DNA of 64,000 nucleotides from Ruminococcus sp. (GTDB lineage: Bacteria; Bacillota; Clostridia; Oscillospirales; Ruminococcaceae): positions 43,437 to 107,436 of the forward strand of contig JAFVCV010000042.1 in the NCBI GenBank assembly GCA_017478965.1, in the 5' to 3' direction. Numbering within the stretch: the stretch's first letter is position 1; each line of letters opens with the position of its first letter. Under the pieces are notes generated by a model that ran no database searches, had not been told where the DNA came from, and worked only from the letters and a program-made list of their open reading frames with translations. Below, piece after piece: positions 18,277-26,514 of this stretch. A program made the translations under genes and the position numbers.

Positions 18277-20079
18277 ATGGATCCCAATAAAATACGAAAT
18301 TTCTGCATAATCGCTCACATCGACCACGGCAAGTCTACCTTAGCGGACAGGATACTGGAGCTGACAGACACTGTTGAGCTGAGAGAGATGGAGGACCAGC
18401 TCCTGGACAATATGGACATCGAAAGGGAGAGGGGCATAACCATCAAGGCCAGGGCCGTTCGCATGAACTATCATGCGGACGACGGTGAGACTTATATTTT
18501 CAACCTTATCGACACCCCCGGCCATGTGGACTTCAACTACGAGGTCAGCAGATCCCTGGCGGCCTGCGAGGGTGCTATACTTATCGTTGACGCTTCCCAG
18601 GGCATCGAAGCGCAGACTCTGGCAAACACCTATCTGGCCATCGAGCACGACCTGGAGGTCCTGCCGGTGATAAATAAGATAGACCTTCCCTCGGCGGATC
18701 CGGAGAGGGCCTGCGACGAAGTCGAAAACGTTATCGGTATCCCGGCCATGGACGCACCGAGGATCTCCGCTAAGATGGGCACCAATATCAAGGAGGTGCT
18801 GGAGCGGGTGGTCAGCGATATCCCCTGCCCAAAGGGAGACGATGCAGCGCCCCTGAAAGCACTGATATTCGACAGCTACTACGACCAGTACAAGGGCGTT
18901 ATCATCTACGTCAGGGTCAAGGAAGGCCATGTGAAGACCGGGGACGTTATACGGCTAATGGCGGCGGAGACTGAGTTCCAGACCGTGGAGATAGGTTATA
19001 TGGGCGCTAAGGAGCTTGTGCCTACCGGCGAGCTCCATGCAGGCGAAGTGGGCTATATCGCCGCATCTATAAAGGACATCGGTGACACACGGGTGGGCGA
19101 TACTGTCACCAATGCAGCAAGGCCCTGCGCTGAGCCTTTGCCGGGTTATAAGAAAGTCAACCCAATGGTGTTCAGCGGCATCTATCCCGCCGACGGGGCC
19201 AAGTACGGAGATCTGAGGGACGCTCTGGAAAAGCTCATGCTAAATGACGCATCGCTGTCCTTCGAGCCGGAGACCTCGGTCGCCCTGGGCTTTGGGTTCA
19301 GGTGCGGCTTTCTGGGACTTCTGCACATGGAGATAATCCAGGAAAGACTGGAAAGAGAGTATAATCTTGACCTCATAACAACTGCGCCCTCAGTTATATA
19401 TAAGGTAACGATGACCAGCGGCGAGGTCAGATATATCGACAACCCTACAAACTATCCGGACCCCGGTTCGATCTCGCAGGCTGAGGAGCCGGTGGTGAAC
19501 GCACATATATACACCCCCTCAGAGTTCGTGGGCAACATCATGGAGCTTTGTCAGGACAGGCGTGGGAGCTTTGCGGATATGCAGTATATCGACGAGAACA
19601 GGGTGGACCTGCACTATATACTGCCTCTCAACGAGATAGTCTACGATTTCTTTGACGCTCTGAAATCCCGGACCAGAGGATATGCGTCCTTTGACTATGA
19701 GCTAAAAGGCTATGCGCCCTCGAAGCTTGTAAAGCTTGACGTACTTTTAAACGGCGAGATAGTTGACGCACTGAGCTTTATCGTCCATGAGGAAAAGGCC
19801 TATGCAAGAGGCAGAAGGCTGACGGAAAAGCTCAAGGAAAACATTCCCAGACAGCTCTTCGAGGTGCCTGTACAGGCTGCCATAGGCGGCAAGATAATCG
19901 CCAGGGAGACCATCAAGGCCCTCAGGAAGGACGTGCTGGCCAAGTGCTACGGCGGCGACATCACCAGAAAGAAAAAGCTGCTGGAAAAGCAGAAGGAGGG
20001 CAAAAAGCGCATGAGGCAGCTGGGTACCGTTGCGGTGCCGCAGGAGGCCTTTATGTCGGTGCTCAAACTGGACGACTGA
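18277..20079 (+). CDS. lepA: Elongation factor 4 (LepA)
   Basis: LepA is a ribosome-associated GTPase that acts on translating or assembling ribosomes. The 600 aa length is standard. G motifs are AHIDHGKST (G1), RGITIKA (G2 region), DTPGH (G3) and NKIDLP (G4). The C-terminal half has the LepA-specific region ending with [16 protein letters not shown] and the segment [20 protein letters not shown] ribosome-binding site precedes the ATG. Lep A heads a plus-strand unit with two small membrane genes and hemW; lepA-hemW proximity is common in Firmicutes. Confidence 0.98.
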   Translation: MDPNKIRNFCIIAHIDHGKSTLADRILELTDTVELREMEDQLLDNMDIERERGITIKARAVRMNYHADDGETYIFNLIDTPGHVDFNYEVSRSLAACEGAILIVDASQGIEAQTLANTYLAIEHDLEVLPVINKIDLPSADPERACDEVENVIGIPAMDAPRISAKMGTNIKEVLERVVSDIPCPKGDDAAPLKALIFDSYYDQYKGVIIYVRVKEGHVKTGDVIRLMAAETEFQTVEIGYMGAKELVPTGELHAGEVGYIAASIKDIGDTRVGDTVTNAARPCAEPLPGYKKVNPMVFSGIYPADGAKYGDLRDALEKLMLNDASLSFEPETSVALGFGFRCGFLGLLHMEIIQERLEREYNLDLITTAPSVIYKVTMTSGEVRYIDNPTNYPDPGSISQAEEPVVNAHIYTPSEFVGNIMELCQDRRGSFADMQYIDENRVDLHYILPLNEIVYDFFDALKSRTRGYASFDYELKGYAPSKLVKLDVLLNGEIVDALSFIVHEEKAYARGRRLTEKLKENIPRQLFEVPVQAAIGGKIIARETIKALRKDVLAKCYGGDITRKKKLLEKQKEGKKRMRQLGTVAVPQEAFMSVLKLDD

Positions 20080-20101
20080 TGTTCTTGGGGGAAGTGTTCG
20101 A

Positions 20102-20545
20102 TTGGAACTGCTTATAATTTTCATAGTTATAACAGCCCTTCTCCTAATGATGGGAGTTGAGGTCGCAGCCATACTTCTTGGGCTGATGATACTTATGATA
20201 GCACTTCTGGGGCTGACAGTGGTGTTTTTCCTCATTCATGCCATGCTGCTGTTAAAGACCCGCAGGTGCAGAGCGGTGCTGAAAAAGGTGGAAAAACACC
20301 CGAAATTCAATTACCCGGCGGCATTCTATGAGGCGGAGGGCGAGGTCTACCCTAACGTTTTCCCCTGCGAGGTGGTGCTGAGAAACAGGCTCTACCCTGT
20401 GGGAAAGGAATGCACCGTAAGATTAGATGAAAAGAGAAAGACCGTTTACGACACCAACGCCTTTGTATGCGTGATGCTTGGCATAAGCCTTGGCAGCCTG
20501 TCAATGATAGGAGTCTATGCCATAACAAGGGTGCTGTTCGTTTGA
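20102..20545 (+). CDS. Small membrane protein, possibly DUF3592-like
   Basis: A 147 aa protein of unknown function. One long or two closely spaced membrane segments lie at residues 3-50, a hydrophilic beta-rich domain at about 55-120, and a final membrane helix at about 122-143. The soluble part, with YPVGKECTVRLDEKRKTVYD, resembles the DUF3592 pattern of a glycine-turn strand followed by a positively charged strand (weak inference). The TTG at 20102 is preferred because GGGGGA lies 9 nt upstream; the longest frame would overlap the end of lepA by 50 nt and add an Arg/Cys-rich N terminus. It lies 22 nt after lepA and is probably cotranscribed. Confidence 0.65.
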   Translation: MELLIIFIVITALLLMMGVEVAAILLGLMILMIALLGLTVVFFLIHAMLLLKTRRCRAVLKKVEKHPKFNYPAAFYEAEGEVYPNVFPCEVVLRNRLYPVGKECTVRLDEKRKTVYDTNAFVCVMLGISLGSLSMIGVYAITRVLFV

Positions 20546-20564
20546 ATATCTGAAAAGGAGCAAT

Positions 20565-21050
20565 ATGACAGATCTTAGAAGACCAATGAAACTTTCCATG
20601 ATCTTCGGCCTTGGGGGCGCTGCCGTCATACCGATAATATATGAGATCTATGCGAACGTTTCCATGACGATAGGACTGGTCCTGGCCGGCGCATGGGTGC
20701 TTTTTGCGGGCATCAGGCTGTCGGGGCTGTCTTTTAAGGAGGCAATGCTGGCCATAACCTGCGTCATTGCCTATACGGGCATACTTGGGTTCGTTTTTTA
20801 CCTCATAGTACACCCGCTGATAATGGAGGGACTCATAAAGCGCTCGGTCTATTTCCAGCTGAGCCTTCAGGCCAAGGCATATTTTGTGATGTACTGCTTT
20901 TTTATATTCCTGGGGCTTTATGCCATATGGCTGGCAAGATTTGGGCTGACAAAGGCCTTTCTGAAACTGAAGAGCAACAGTGAGAAGGCCGGCAGCTACA
21001 TCGACAATGCTTTCGATGACGATGAAAAAAATGAGGACGGCGAAAAATGA
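20565..21050 (+). CDS. Four-helix membrane protein of unknown function
   Basis: A 161 aa integral membrane protein with hydrophobic segments at about 9-27, 33-50, 56-80 and 105-125, then a charged C-terminal tail ending in DDDEKNEDGEK. The family is not recognised. AAGGAG lies just upstream of the ATG. Its stop overlaps the hemW start by 4 nt (ATGA), so it is translationally coupled to hemW in the lepA unit. Confidence 0.7.
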   Translation: MTDLRRPMKLSMIFGLGGAAVIPIIYEIYANVSMTIGLVLAGAWVLFAGIRLSGLSFKEAMLAITCVIAYTGILGFVFYLIVHPLIMEGLIKRSVYFQLSLQAKAYFVMYCFFIFLGLYAIWLARFGLTKAFLKLKSNSEKAGSYIDNAFDDDEKNEDGEK

Positions 21051-22159
21051 CCGGCATATATATCCATGTCCCGTTCTGCCTGAGGAAGTGCCTTTATTGC
21101 AGCTTTTATTCGCTCAGGTACGATGAGGAGAGAGCCAGGAGGTATACAGAAACGATCTGCCGCAACATCTCAAGCTATAAGGGGCGGGCTATAGGCGCTG
21201 ATACGGTCTATTTCGGCGGTGGGACGCCCTCGCTGCTGAGTGCCGGACAAGTGAGTAAAATTCTGGACTGCTGTGCTGACACTTTCGTACTGTCCTCGCC
21301 GGAGGTCACTCTGGAGGCCAATCCCGGCACCGCAGACGTTCAAAAGCTCAGGGACCTCAGGTCTGCGGGAGTTGGAAGGCTGTCCTTCGGGATACAGTCG
21401 GCATCTGACGAGCGTCTGAAGATGCTCGGGAGAGCACATCGTTTCGATGAGGGGCAGAATGCAGTGATACAGGCCTATTCGGCAGGCTTTGAGCATATCT
21501 CGTGCGATGTGATGCTGGGACTATGCGCTGGGGGCGGAGAGCTGGAGGAGACTATCAAAAAAATAACTGAGCTGCCCATCGACCACGTTTCAGCCTATAT
21601 GCTCAAACGTGAGGAAGGCACCCCTTTTGCGGGTAAGCAATATGACGAACTGGTGGCGGACGAAGAATTATTGTGCGAAGAGTATCTCAGCTGTGTCAGG
21701 CTGCTTGCTGAGAGGGGCTTTGAACAGTACGAGATATCAAACTTCGCCCTTAACAGCCATGCCAGGTCAAAGCACAATCTTAAATACTGGCACGGCGAGG
21801 AGTATCTGGGGTTCGGGCCGGCGGCACATTCTTTTTTTGACGGAGTGCGCTATTGCTGCCCGGAGGACCTGGACAGCTTTATCAACAGCCCTCTTCAGCA
21901 GCAGACAGTCCTGGAAAGGGACCCGGACAGGGGCGAGGAGTATCTTATGCTGGGACTGCGGCTCACAGAGGGCATAAGACTTGAAAAAGTAGGTGAGCTT
22001 TTTTCGGGCCGTGGCGAAGAGAGGGTCAGAAGGCTGGCGAGAGAGCTTTGCAGGGCGGGCTACGCTGAGATGAGCGGGGACAGACTGTCACTTCTCCCGG
22101 AGGGGTTCCTTATCTCAAATACTATTATATGTGAGCTGATAGATGCCGCATCCGGGTAA
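21047..22159 (+). CDS. hemW: Radical SAM heme chaperone HemW-like protein
   Basis: A 370 aa radical-SAM protein. The iron-sulphur motif CLRKCLYC places Cys11, Cys15 and Cys18 as CxxxCxxC followed by Phe. GGGTPSLL, EANPGT and LSFGIQS follow, all typical of the HemN/HemW family, and the HemN C-terminal domain signature YLMLGLRL is near residue 303. The short length and lack of the HemN N-terminal extension favour HemW, a heme chaperone often misnamed coproporphyrinogen oxidase. Heme handling is not otherwise represented in this window. The start overlaps the preceding stop as ATGA. Confidence 0.9.
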   Translation: MTGIYIHVPFCLRKCLYCSFYSLRYDEERARRYTETICRNISSYKGRAIGADTVYFGGGTPSLLSAGQVSKILDCCADTFVLSSPEVTLEANPGTADVQKLRDLRSAGVGRLSFGIQSASDERLKMLGRAHRFDEGQNAVIQAYSAGFEHISCDVMLGLCAGGGELEETIKKITELPIDHVSAYMLKREEGTPFAGKQYDELVADEELLCEEYLSCVRLLAERGFEQYEISNFALNSHARSKHNLKYWHGEEYLGFGPAAHSFFDGVRYCCPEDLDSFINSPLQQQTVLERDPDRGEEYLMLGLRLTEGIRLEKVGELFSGRGEERVRRLARELCRAGYAEMSGDRLSLLPEGFLISNTIICELIDAASG

Positions 22160-22216
22160 GTATGCACAAAACAGCGGGCCAAGGTTTGTGCAGATATACG
22201 ATTAATTTGAAGTCTG

Positions 22217-22245
22217 TTGTAATTATTGCGAAAAAGTGTTATAAT
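22217..22245 (+). promoter_or_regulatory. Promoter of the adaptor lipoprotein gene
   Basis: TTGTAA (22217-22222), 17 bp, TATAAT (22240-22245) with extended TGT. It lies inside the longest frame from 22162 and therefore moves the start downstream. Confidence 0.8.
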
Positions 22246-22323
22246 AACTCTGTAGTATGTATGGCCGGCAGCTGTATCATACAACAAAAACGTAAAATAT
22301 TTGACCATAATAAACGGCGTTCT

Positions 22324-22344
22324 TTCCCCGCAGAAAGTGGGGAA
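22324..22344 (+). promoter_or_regulatory. Leader hairpin before the adaptor lipoprotein gene
   Basis: TTCCCC/GGGGAA stem with a 9-nt loop in the roughly 130-nt leader, about 36 nt before the start codon. Its function is unknown. Confidence 0.45.
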
Positions 22345-22380
22345 GGCTGTGCCTTTGATATAAAGATCACGGTGATGAGA

Positions 22381-23385
22381 ATGAACAGATCAGGTTTTAT
22401 AAAAATAGCTGTAGCCGGTGCGCTCTGTATGGGCGCCTGCGTGCTCCCGGGCTGCGGCAAGGAGGAAAAGAAGGACGAGATAGTAGTGCCTATCCTGGAG
22501 GCCAAGGAGATCCAGTACAAGACCTGCAAGGCCGAGGTCAGGGATATCTCGCAGAAATACTATCAGGACGGCTATTTCGGTACGCCGTACAGAAAAAGCG
22601 TCAAGTTCAAAACTAACGGCATGATAAAAAGCATCGAGGTGGACAGTCCCTCAGACGTGAAGGAAGGGGATCTGCTCTGCACCCTTTACACTGACGACCT
22701 TGAGGAACAGATCGAGCAGGAGGAGATCAGGCTCGAACAGGTCAGGGGCACGGTGGAAAAGCTAAAAGACGCTGATGCGGACGCAAATCAGATACTCATG
22801 GCCGAATACGACGTTGAGCTGGAGGAACTGAGATATCAGAGGCTCCTGGACAAGTTCGAGAACTATAATGTCTACGCTCCGTGCGACGGCGAGTTCAATA
22901 TGCAGTTCGGCCGTAACCCCTACACGGTCAACAGCCAGGTATACCAGGGATCGGTCTTTGGATATACTACGGACAGGACGCAGCAGTATCTGTGCGTGGA
23001 CGTTTATGACGATCCGCTGACTAATGTAAATTTCGGCACATCAGTTATGCTTGACCAGGGAGCTGCCAGCTCCACGGGGACCGTGACAGATGTGGTGTTC
23101 AACGACAACGGCGATTTTTCCAGCTATACTTATGTCATCACCCTGGACAATGAGGACGAGCTTTTCGACTTCGGCGATATCAGAGTGGTGTTCGATATCT
23201 ATTCGAGACTTGACACGGTGGTGATACCGAAGAAGGCCATCAAGGAGCTTGGGGGAAGGAAGTTCGTATATCTCCTCATAGACGGCGTCAAGGTCGAGCA
23301 GGACATCGAGACGGGCATCGAGGATAATAACGACATAGAAGTCACCGCAGGGCTAAGCGGCGGCGAGGAACTTATCCTGAACTGA
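22381..23385 (+). CDS. HlyD/RND-type adaptor lipoprotein without a partner transporter
   Basis: A 334 aa lipoprotein resembling the periplasmic adaptor (membrane fusion) subunits of MacA/HlyD type. The signal segment MNRSGFIKIAVAGALCMGAC runs to the lipobox VLPGC. A beta-barrel/lipoyl half-motif follows (KTNGMIKSIEVDSPSDVKEGDLLCTL), then a short alpha-hairpin with EEIRLEQVR and YDVELEELRYQRL, the second lipoyl half (VYAPCDGEF), and a C-terminal barrel and membrane-proximal region ending SGGEELIL. The ATG at 22381 is preceded by GGTGA; 22375 is an in-frame alternative. In Gram-positives such adaptors usually sit beside a MacB-type permease and ATPase; none is adjacent here. Confidence 0.75.
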   Translation: MNRSGFIKIAVAGALCMGACVLPGCGKEEKKDEIVVPILEAKEIQYKTCKAEVRDISQKYYQDGYFGTPYRKSVKFKTNGMIKSIEVDSPSDVKEGDLLCTLYTDDLEEQIEQEEIRLEQVRGTVEKLKDADADANQILMAEYDVELEELRYQRLLDKFENYNVYAPCDGEFNMQFGRNPYTVNSQVYQGSVFGYTTDRTQQYLCVDVYDDPLTNVNFGTSVMLDQGAASSTGTVTDVVFNDNGDFSSYTYVITLDNEDELFDFGDIRVVFDIYSRLDTVVIPKKAIKELGGRKFVYLLIDGVKVEQDIETGIEDNNDIEVTAGLSGGEELILN

Positions 23386-23491
23386 CGGTCCGGCAGGAGG
23401 GGCAGATCTCTCCATGCCTTACTGAGATAAGCACATATTGTGCATTGACCTTGTGCAAAAGGGCGAAAAATATAAAATTTGTCTTTAGCAC

Positions 23492-23520
23492 TTGATTTTT
23501 TTCAAAGTTTAGTATAAAAT
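23492..23520 (+). promoter_or_regulatory. Promoter of the 285 aa membrane protein gene
   Basis: TTGATT (23492-23497), 17 bp, TAAAAT (23515-23520); a second TATAAT at 23523-23528 lacks a well-placed -35. Confidence 0.55.
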
Positions 23521-23613
23521 AATATAATGTGGGTATGTATTGGCTGACGAGATCCTGCCCTGCTGCCCCGGTGATATCAAGACTGCAAAACGTTTCTAGG
23601 AGGCTTTACCAAA

Positions 23614-24471
23614 ATGAAGGACTTTTTATCCAACCCATGGGTAAAAAGGGCCGTCGGAGTATTCAACCTTGTGTACTTCGCTGTTATTACCCTTATTACC
23701 CTGGCTACCTTCCTGTATGACCTGGAATTCACGGCGGGACAGGAAAGGTCTTTTTTCACAGTTTACGTGGCTGCCAGCGTGGTCTTTCTCGGACTTATGA
23801 TATATTCCAGAGAAGTATTCGTCACAAAGCTGATAAGCGTACTTATGCTGACTGTGGTGTTCTGCATGATATTGTTCAATATGTACGACTGGATATTGAT
23901 AATACCACCCTTCGCAGTAGCGCTGATAATCTTTTTCGTGGCCGACACCAACGAGACTCTCAAGGTCATCATGGGTACCATATACCTTTTGATGTATGTC
24001 CTGGGCCTGGTGGCTTATTTCGTGTTCAATATGCTCTTTGCAGGCTCTACTCTGACTGAGCTTTCTGCTGACATGAGCAGAGACACTGACGTTTTCGGAC
24101 TTTACAAGCCCCATTTCACTGAGATATGCGAAATGACCAGGGACGACAATGCGCTGTCGCCTGACGGCGAGTACAGGATAGTACTTTATGACGTTCAGGA
24201 CAGTGACAAGGGCGGTGTGAACATCTGCGTCATACCTAACGGAAACGATAAAAAGCTCAGGTTCTTCACCCTCAAGGAGAAGGGTATCAGGAAGACTATC
24301 TCCAACAAGGGCATTAGAGGCACTGTGCCTTACGTGGCCTGGACTGTGGACGATGACGGCACCCAGAACGTGCTTTACAGACTGTCGCCGGAGAGCGGTA
24401 TGAAGGAAAGCTCCGTTACTCCGGAAAATATGCCTAAAAAGCAGTATCTGGAATTCCTTGGCATCACCTAA
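23614..24471 (+). CDS. Membrane protein with a C-terminal propeller-like segment
   Basis: A 285 aa protein of unknown family. Five hydrophobic segments occupy roughly 12-32, 45-65, 70-90, 93-110 and 118-140. A soluble C-terminal part of about 135 residues contains ALSPDGEYRIVLYDV and VPYVAWTVDDDGTQNVLYRL, reminiscent of a TolB-type propeller blade pair, though too short for a whole propeller. AGGAGG precedes the ATG. It has its own promoter and a strong terminator and follows the adaptor gene by 228 nt; a functional link to that gene is possible but unproven. Confidence 0.68.
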   Translation: MKDFLSNPWVKRAVGVFNLVYFAVITLITLATFLYDLEFTAGQERSFFTVYVAASVVFLGLMIYSREVFVTKLISVLMLTVVFCMILFNMYDWILIIPPFAVALIIFFVADTNETLKVIMGTIYLLMYVLGLVAYFVFNMLFAGSTLTELSADMSRDTDVFGLYKPHFTEICEMTRDDNALSPDGEYRIVLYDVQDSDKGGVNICVIPNGNDKKLRFFTLKEKGIRKTISNKGIRGTVPYVAWTVDDDGTQNVLYRLSPESGMKESSVTPENMPKKQYLEFLGIT

Positions 24472-24497
24472 AAGCATTTGACGTTCGGATATGAAAG

Positions 24498-24519
24498 CCC
24501 TCCGGAATGGACCGGAGGG
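24498..24519 (+). terminator. Terminator after the 285 aa gene
   Basis: CCCTCCGG/CCGGAGGG stem with a 6-nt loop followed by TTTTTCTT, 26 nt after the stop. Confidence 0.93.
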
Positions 24520-24558
24520 TTTTTCTTGCTTTTATTTAATGTGAATTGAATAAATTGC

Positions 24559-24587
24559 TTGACAAACTTAATAATATGTAGTATAAT
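24559..24587 (+). promoter_or_regulatory. Promoter of the surface protein gene
   Basis: Perfect TTGACA (24559-24564), 17 bp, TATAAT (24582-24587); no TGn extension. The leader is about 85 nt, with GGAGGGAG before the ATG. Confidence 0.9.
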
Positions 24588-24677
24588 AATATTTGTATTT
24601 TCAGATATATAAGGATATGGAATAACGGATAAGGAAGTACGGCAGTTTAATATTTTTTATACTATGGAGGGAGTAGA

Positions 24678-25691
24678 ATGAGATTTTTTGAAAAGCTCAG
24701 CTGCTTAGGGGCAGCAATAGTTATCGGTCTGACCTCTGTCATGCCTGCGTGGGCAGATGCGGAGCTGGCAGAGTATACCGAGAACGAGGAGATGATGACA
24801 GAAGACGACAGCAAACCGACCCTGTCATTTGATTCAGATAAGTATAAGGACTATGTATCTGTCTCTGAGGACGGAAAGAGCATTTCCGGCATGACGGTGA
24901 CAAACGACAATAACGTCACCACAGTTTACCAGGGGCAGACTCTGAAGGTCAATGTCAGCAGCAGCAAGGACGTCGAAGGCTATCAGCTTTTCGCATGGTC
25001 AGTGAAAAAGCCGGACGCAGAGGGCAGCGATGATGATGCTTATTTATACCCTGAGACCAGGGGCGACAAGACCGACGGCTACAACAAGGATCTGAAATAT
25101 TCTAATCAGGCTATTGTCTTCAAAGCCGAGGATTTCGGAATGACCTACTTTGACGGGGGCATGATAAATTTCAGCTACCGTATCAACCCTGACGCCTATG
25201 GGCTGCTGATGGACGACTCGGTTTACTGCTATGGAGCGGACAGCGAGCTGATGCCAGTCGCAGGAGGCAATTCCAAGGCGCTCAAATACAACGACTCTGA
25301 CTCTAATAATGTGACTCAGTACGCCAAATGTGTCACCACCGTGCCGGATAACAGCGGGGCTGAATATTTTGTCATCAGTATCCCTCTGCTTTATCAGACA
25401 GAAAGCATAGATATTTTTTATATGGATAATTTTACCATCACTTCTAAGACTGGTCTTCAGGTCATGAATCTTGACGGTTATAACGCCAATGCCAAAAAGC
25501 AGGACGGCGCTCTGGAAATACAGATCACTGAGAAGAAGGAGAGGGTCCGCCAGGATCTGGGGACAGCCTCTCAGTCCACAGGCTCGAAAGTAAAGCACGT
25601 GCTCTCCATCGTGGGCATTGTGGCCATCGTCATCGTGGTGGCAGTTGTGGGCGTCATAGTCGGCATAAAGCTGAAAAACAGGTTTTATTAA
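24678..25691 (+). CDS. C-terminally membrane-anchored surface protein of unknown function
   Basis: A 337 aa exported protein. A signal peptide at 1-27 ends PAWADA. An acidic extracellular region with many beta-type segments follows (about 45-275), including TVTNDNNVTTVYQGQTLKV, VNVSSS and FYMDNFTITS. A Ser/Thr linker precedes a single membrane helix (about 308-331) with a short basic tail KLKNRFY. This type I topology displays the domain outside the cell. The family is not recognised; the strand pattern with a YMDNFTI segment could be a jelly-roll, carbohydrate-binding type fold, but that is speculation. It is monocistronic with its own consensus promoter and terminator. Confidence 0.72.
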   Translation: MRFFEKLSCLGAAIVIGLTSVMPAWADAELAEYTENEEMMTEDDSKPTLSFDSDKYKDYVSVSEDGKSISGMTVTNDNNVTTVYQGQTLKVNVSSSKDVEGYQLFAWSVKKPDAEGSDDDAYLYPETRGDKTDGYNKDLKYSNQAIVFKAEDFGMTYFDGGMINFSYRINPDAYGLLMDDSVYCYGADSELMPVAGGNSKALKYNDSDSNNVTQYAKCVTTVPDNSGAEYFVISIPLLYQTESIDIFYMDNFTITSKTGLQVMNLDGYNANAKKQDGALEIQITEKKERVRQDLGTASQSTGSKVKHVLSIVGIVAIVIVVAVVGVIVGIKLKNRFY

Positions 25692-25697
25692 AAACAC

Positions 25698-25720
25698 GGG
25701 CACTTGCTTGGCAGGTGCCC
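25698..25720 (+). terminator. Terminator after the surface protein gene
   Basis: GGGCAC/GTGCCC hairpin followed by TTTTT, starting 7 nt after the stop. The next gene's GGAGG site follows almost at once. Confidence 0.8.
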
Positions 25721-25741
25721 TTTTTGCAGGAGGCGGCGGAT

Positions 25742-26464
25742 ATGGGCATATTCACAGAGGAACTGCGGCAGATGGCAGGGACCTACGGCAGATATTTTGC
25801 AGCCGGGACCTTTTTTGACACAGGCAGAGAACTCAGGCTTAACGGCAGGGTCCGCAGAGCGCTTTCACCTGATGAGGAGAGCCTGGAGCGGTTTCGGGAG
25901 ATCTACAAAAAGGCCGGCTCCCCTGAGACTTTCGAGCGCTGGTATTCCTCGGACCTGGCTGTCTACAGCGCCGGTCCGGAGGCCGCCATTCAGGCAGTTT
26001 CGGACTTTGTATCCAAGCGGAACGGCAGGCGGACAGACCTCAGACTTGGGGGCATAGGGGCTTGTCTTGCTGAGGGAGTGGGGATAGCCGAGCCGGTGAA
26101 CACTCTATTTCTGTACAAGATAACGGACAGTTCAGAACGTGTCTATCTGCTGCTGACTGCCGGGCTTTCCATGCTGGAGGTCTGCGAAGATGAACTGAAA
26201 GCTGCGGGACTTTTCGATGGCGGGCTATTTGACAGCCAAGGCGTTTCGGTGGACTGCGGCAAGCTTGACGCACTCATAACAGCCCTGGCAGGCCGGTATT
26301 TTAAAGAAGAGTACAAAAAAGAGGACATTATTGACGGCACTGACATCCTGCCTATGGTCAGGGACTATCCTGACTACCTGATAAGAGATTTCCGGCCAGC
26401 AGAGCAGAAACTGACCGGTCGGGAGGACCGTCGCATAGCAATGCTCATCTGCATACAAAAATGA
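25742..26464 (+). CDS. Hypothetical cytosolic protein, 240 aa
   Basis: I do not recognise this protein. It is soluble, about 240 aa, with no signal or membrane segment. It has a helical N-terminal part (LRQMAGTYGRYF, GRVRRALSPDEESLERFREIYKK), an alpha/beta middle with the glycine-rich LGGIGACLAEGVGIAEPVN, and an acidic C-terminal part. The ATG at 25742 is supported by GGAGG 8 nt upstream; the longest frame would begin inside the preceding terminator. It has no separate promoter that I can see, so it may be read by leakage through the terminator. It ends at a bidirectional terminator shared with the topoisomerase genes. Confidence 0.6.
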   Translation: MGIFTEELRQMAGTYGRYFAAGTFFDTGRELRLNGRVRRALSPDEESLERFREIYKKAGSPETFERWYSSDLAVYSAGPEAAIQAVSDFVSKRNGRRTDLRLGGIGACLAEGVGIAEPVNTLFLYKITDSSERVYLLLTAGLSMLEVCEDELKAAGLFDGGLFDSQGVSVDCGKLDALITALAGRYFKEEYKKEDIIDGTDILPMVRDYPDYLIRDFRPAEQKLTGREDRRIAMLICIQK

Positions 26465-26466
26465 AA

Positions 26467-26500
26467 ACAGCCATTTTCCAGCATCAAGGAAAATGGCTGT
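26467..26500. terminator. Bidirectional terminator between the 240 aa gene and the topoisomerase A gene
   Basis: ACAGCCATTTTCC pairs with GGAAAATGGCTGT around a short loop, flanked by A-runs on one side and T7 on the other, so it serves both converging units. Confidence 0.93.
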
Positions 26501-26514
26501 TTTTTTATTACAGA

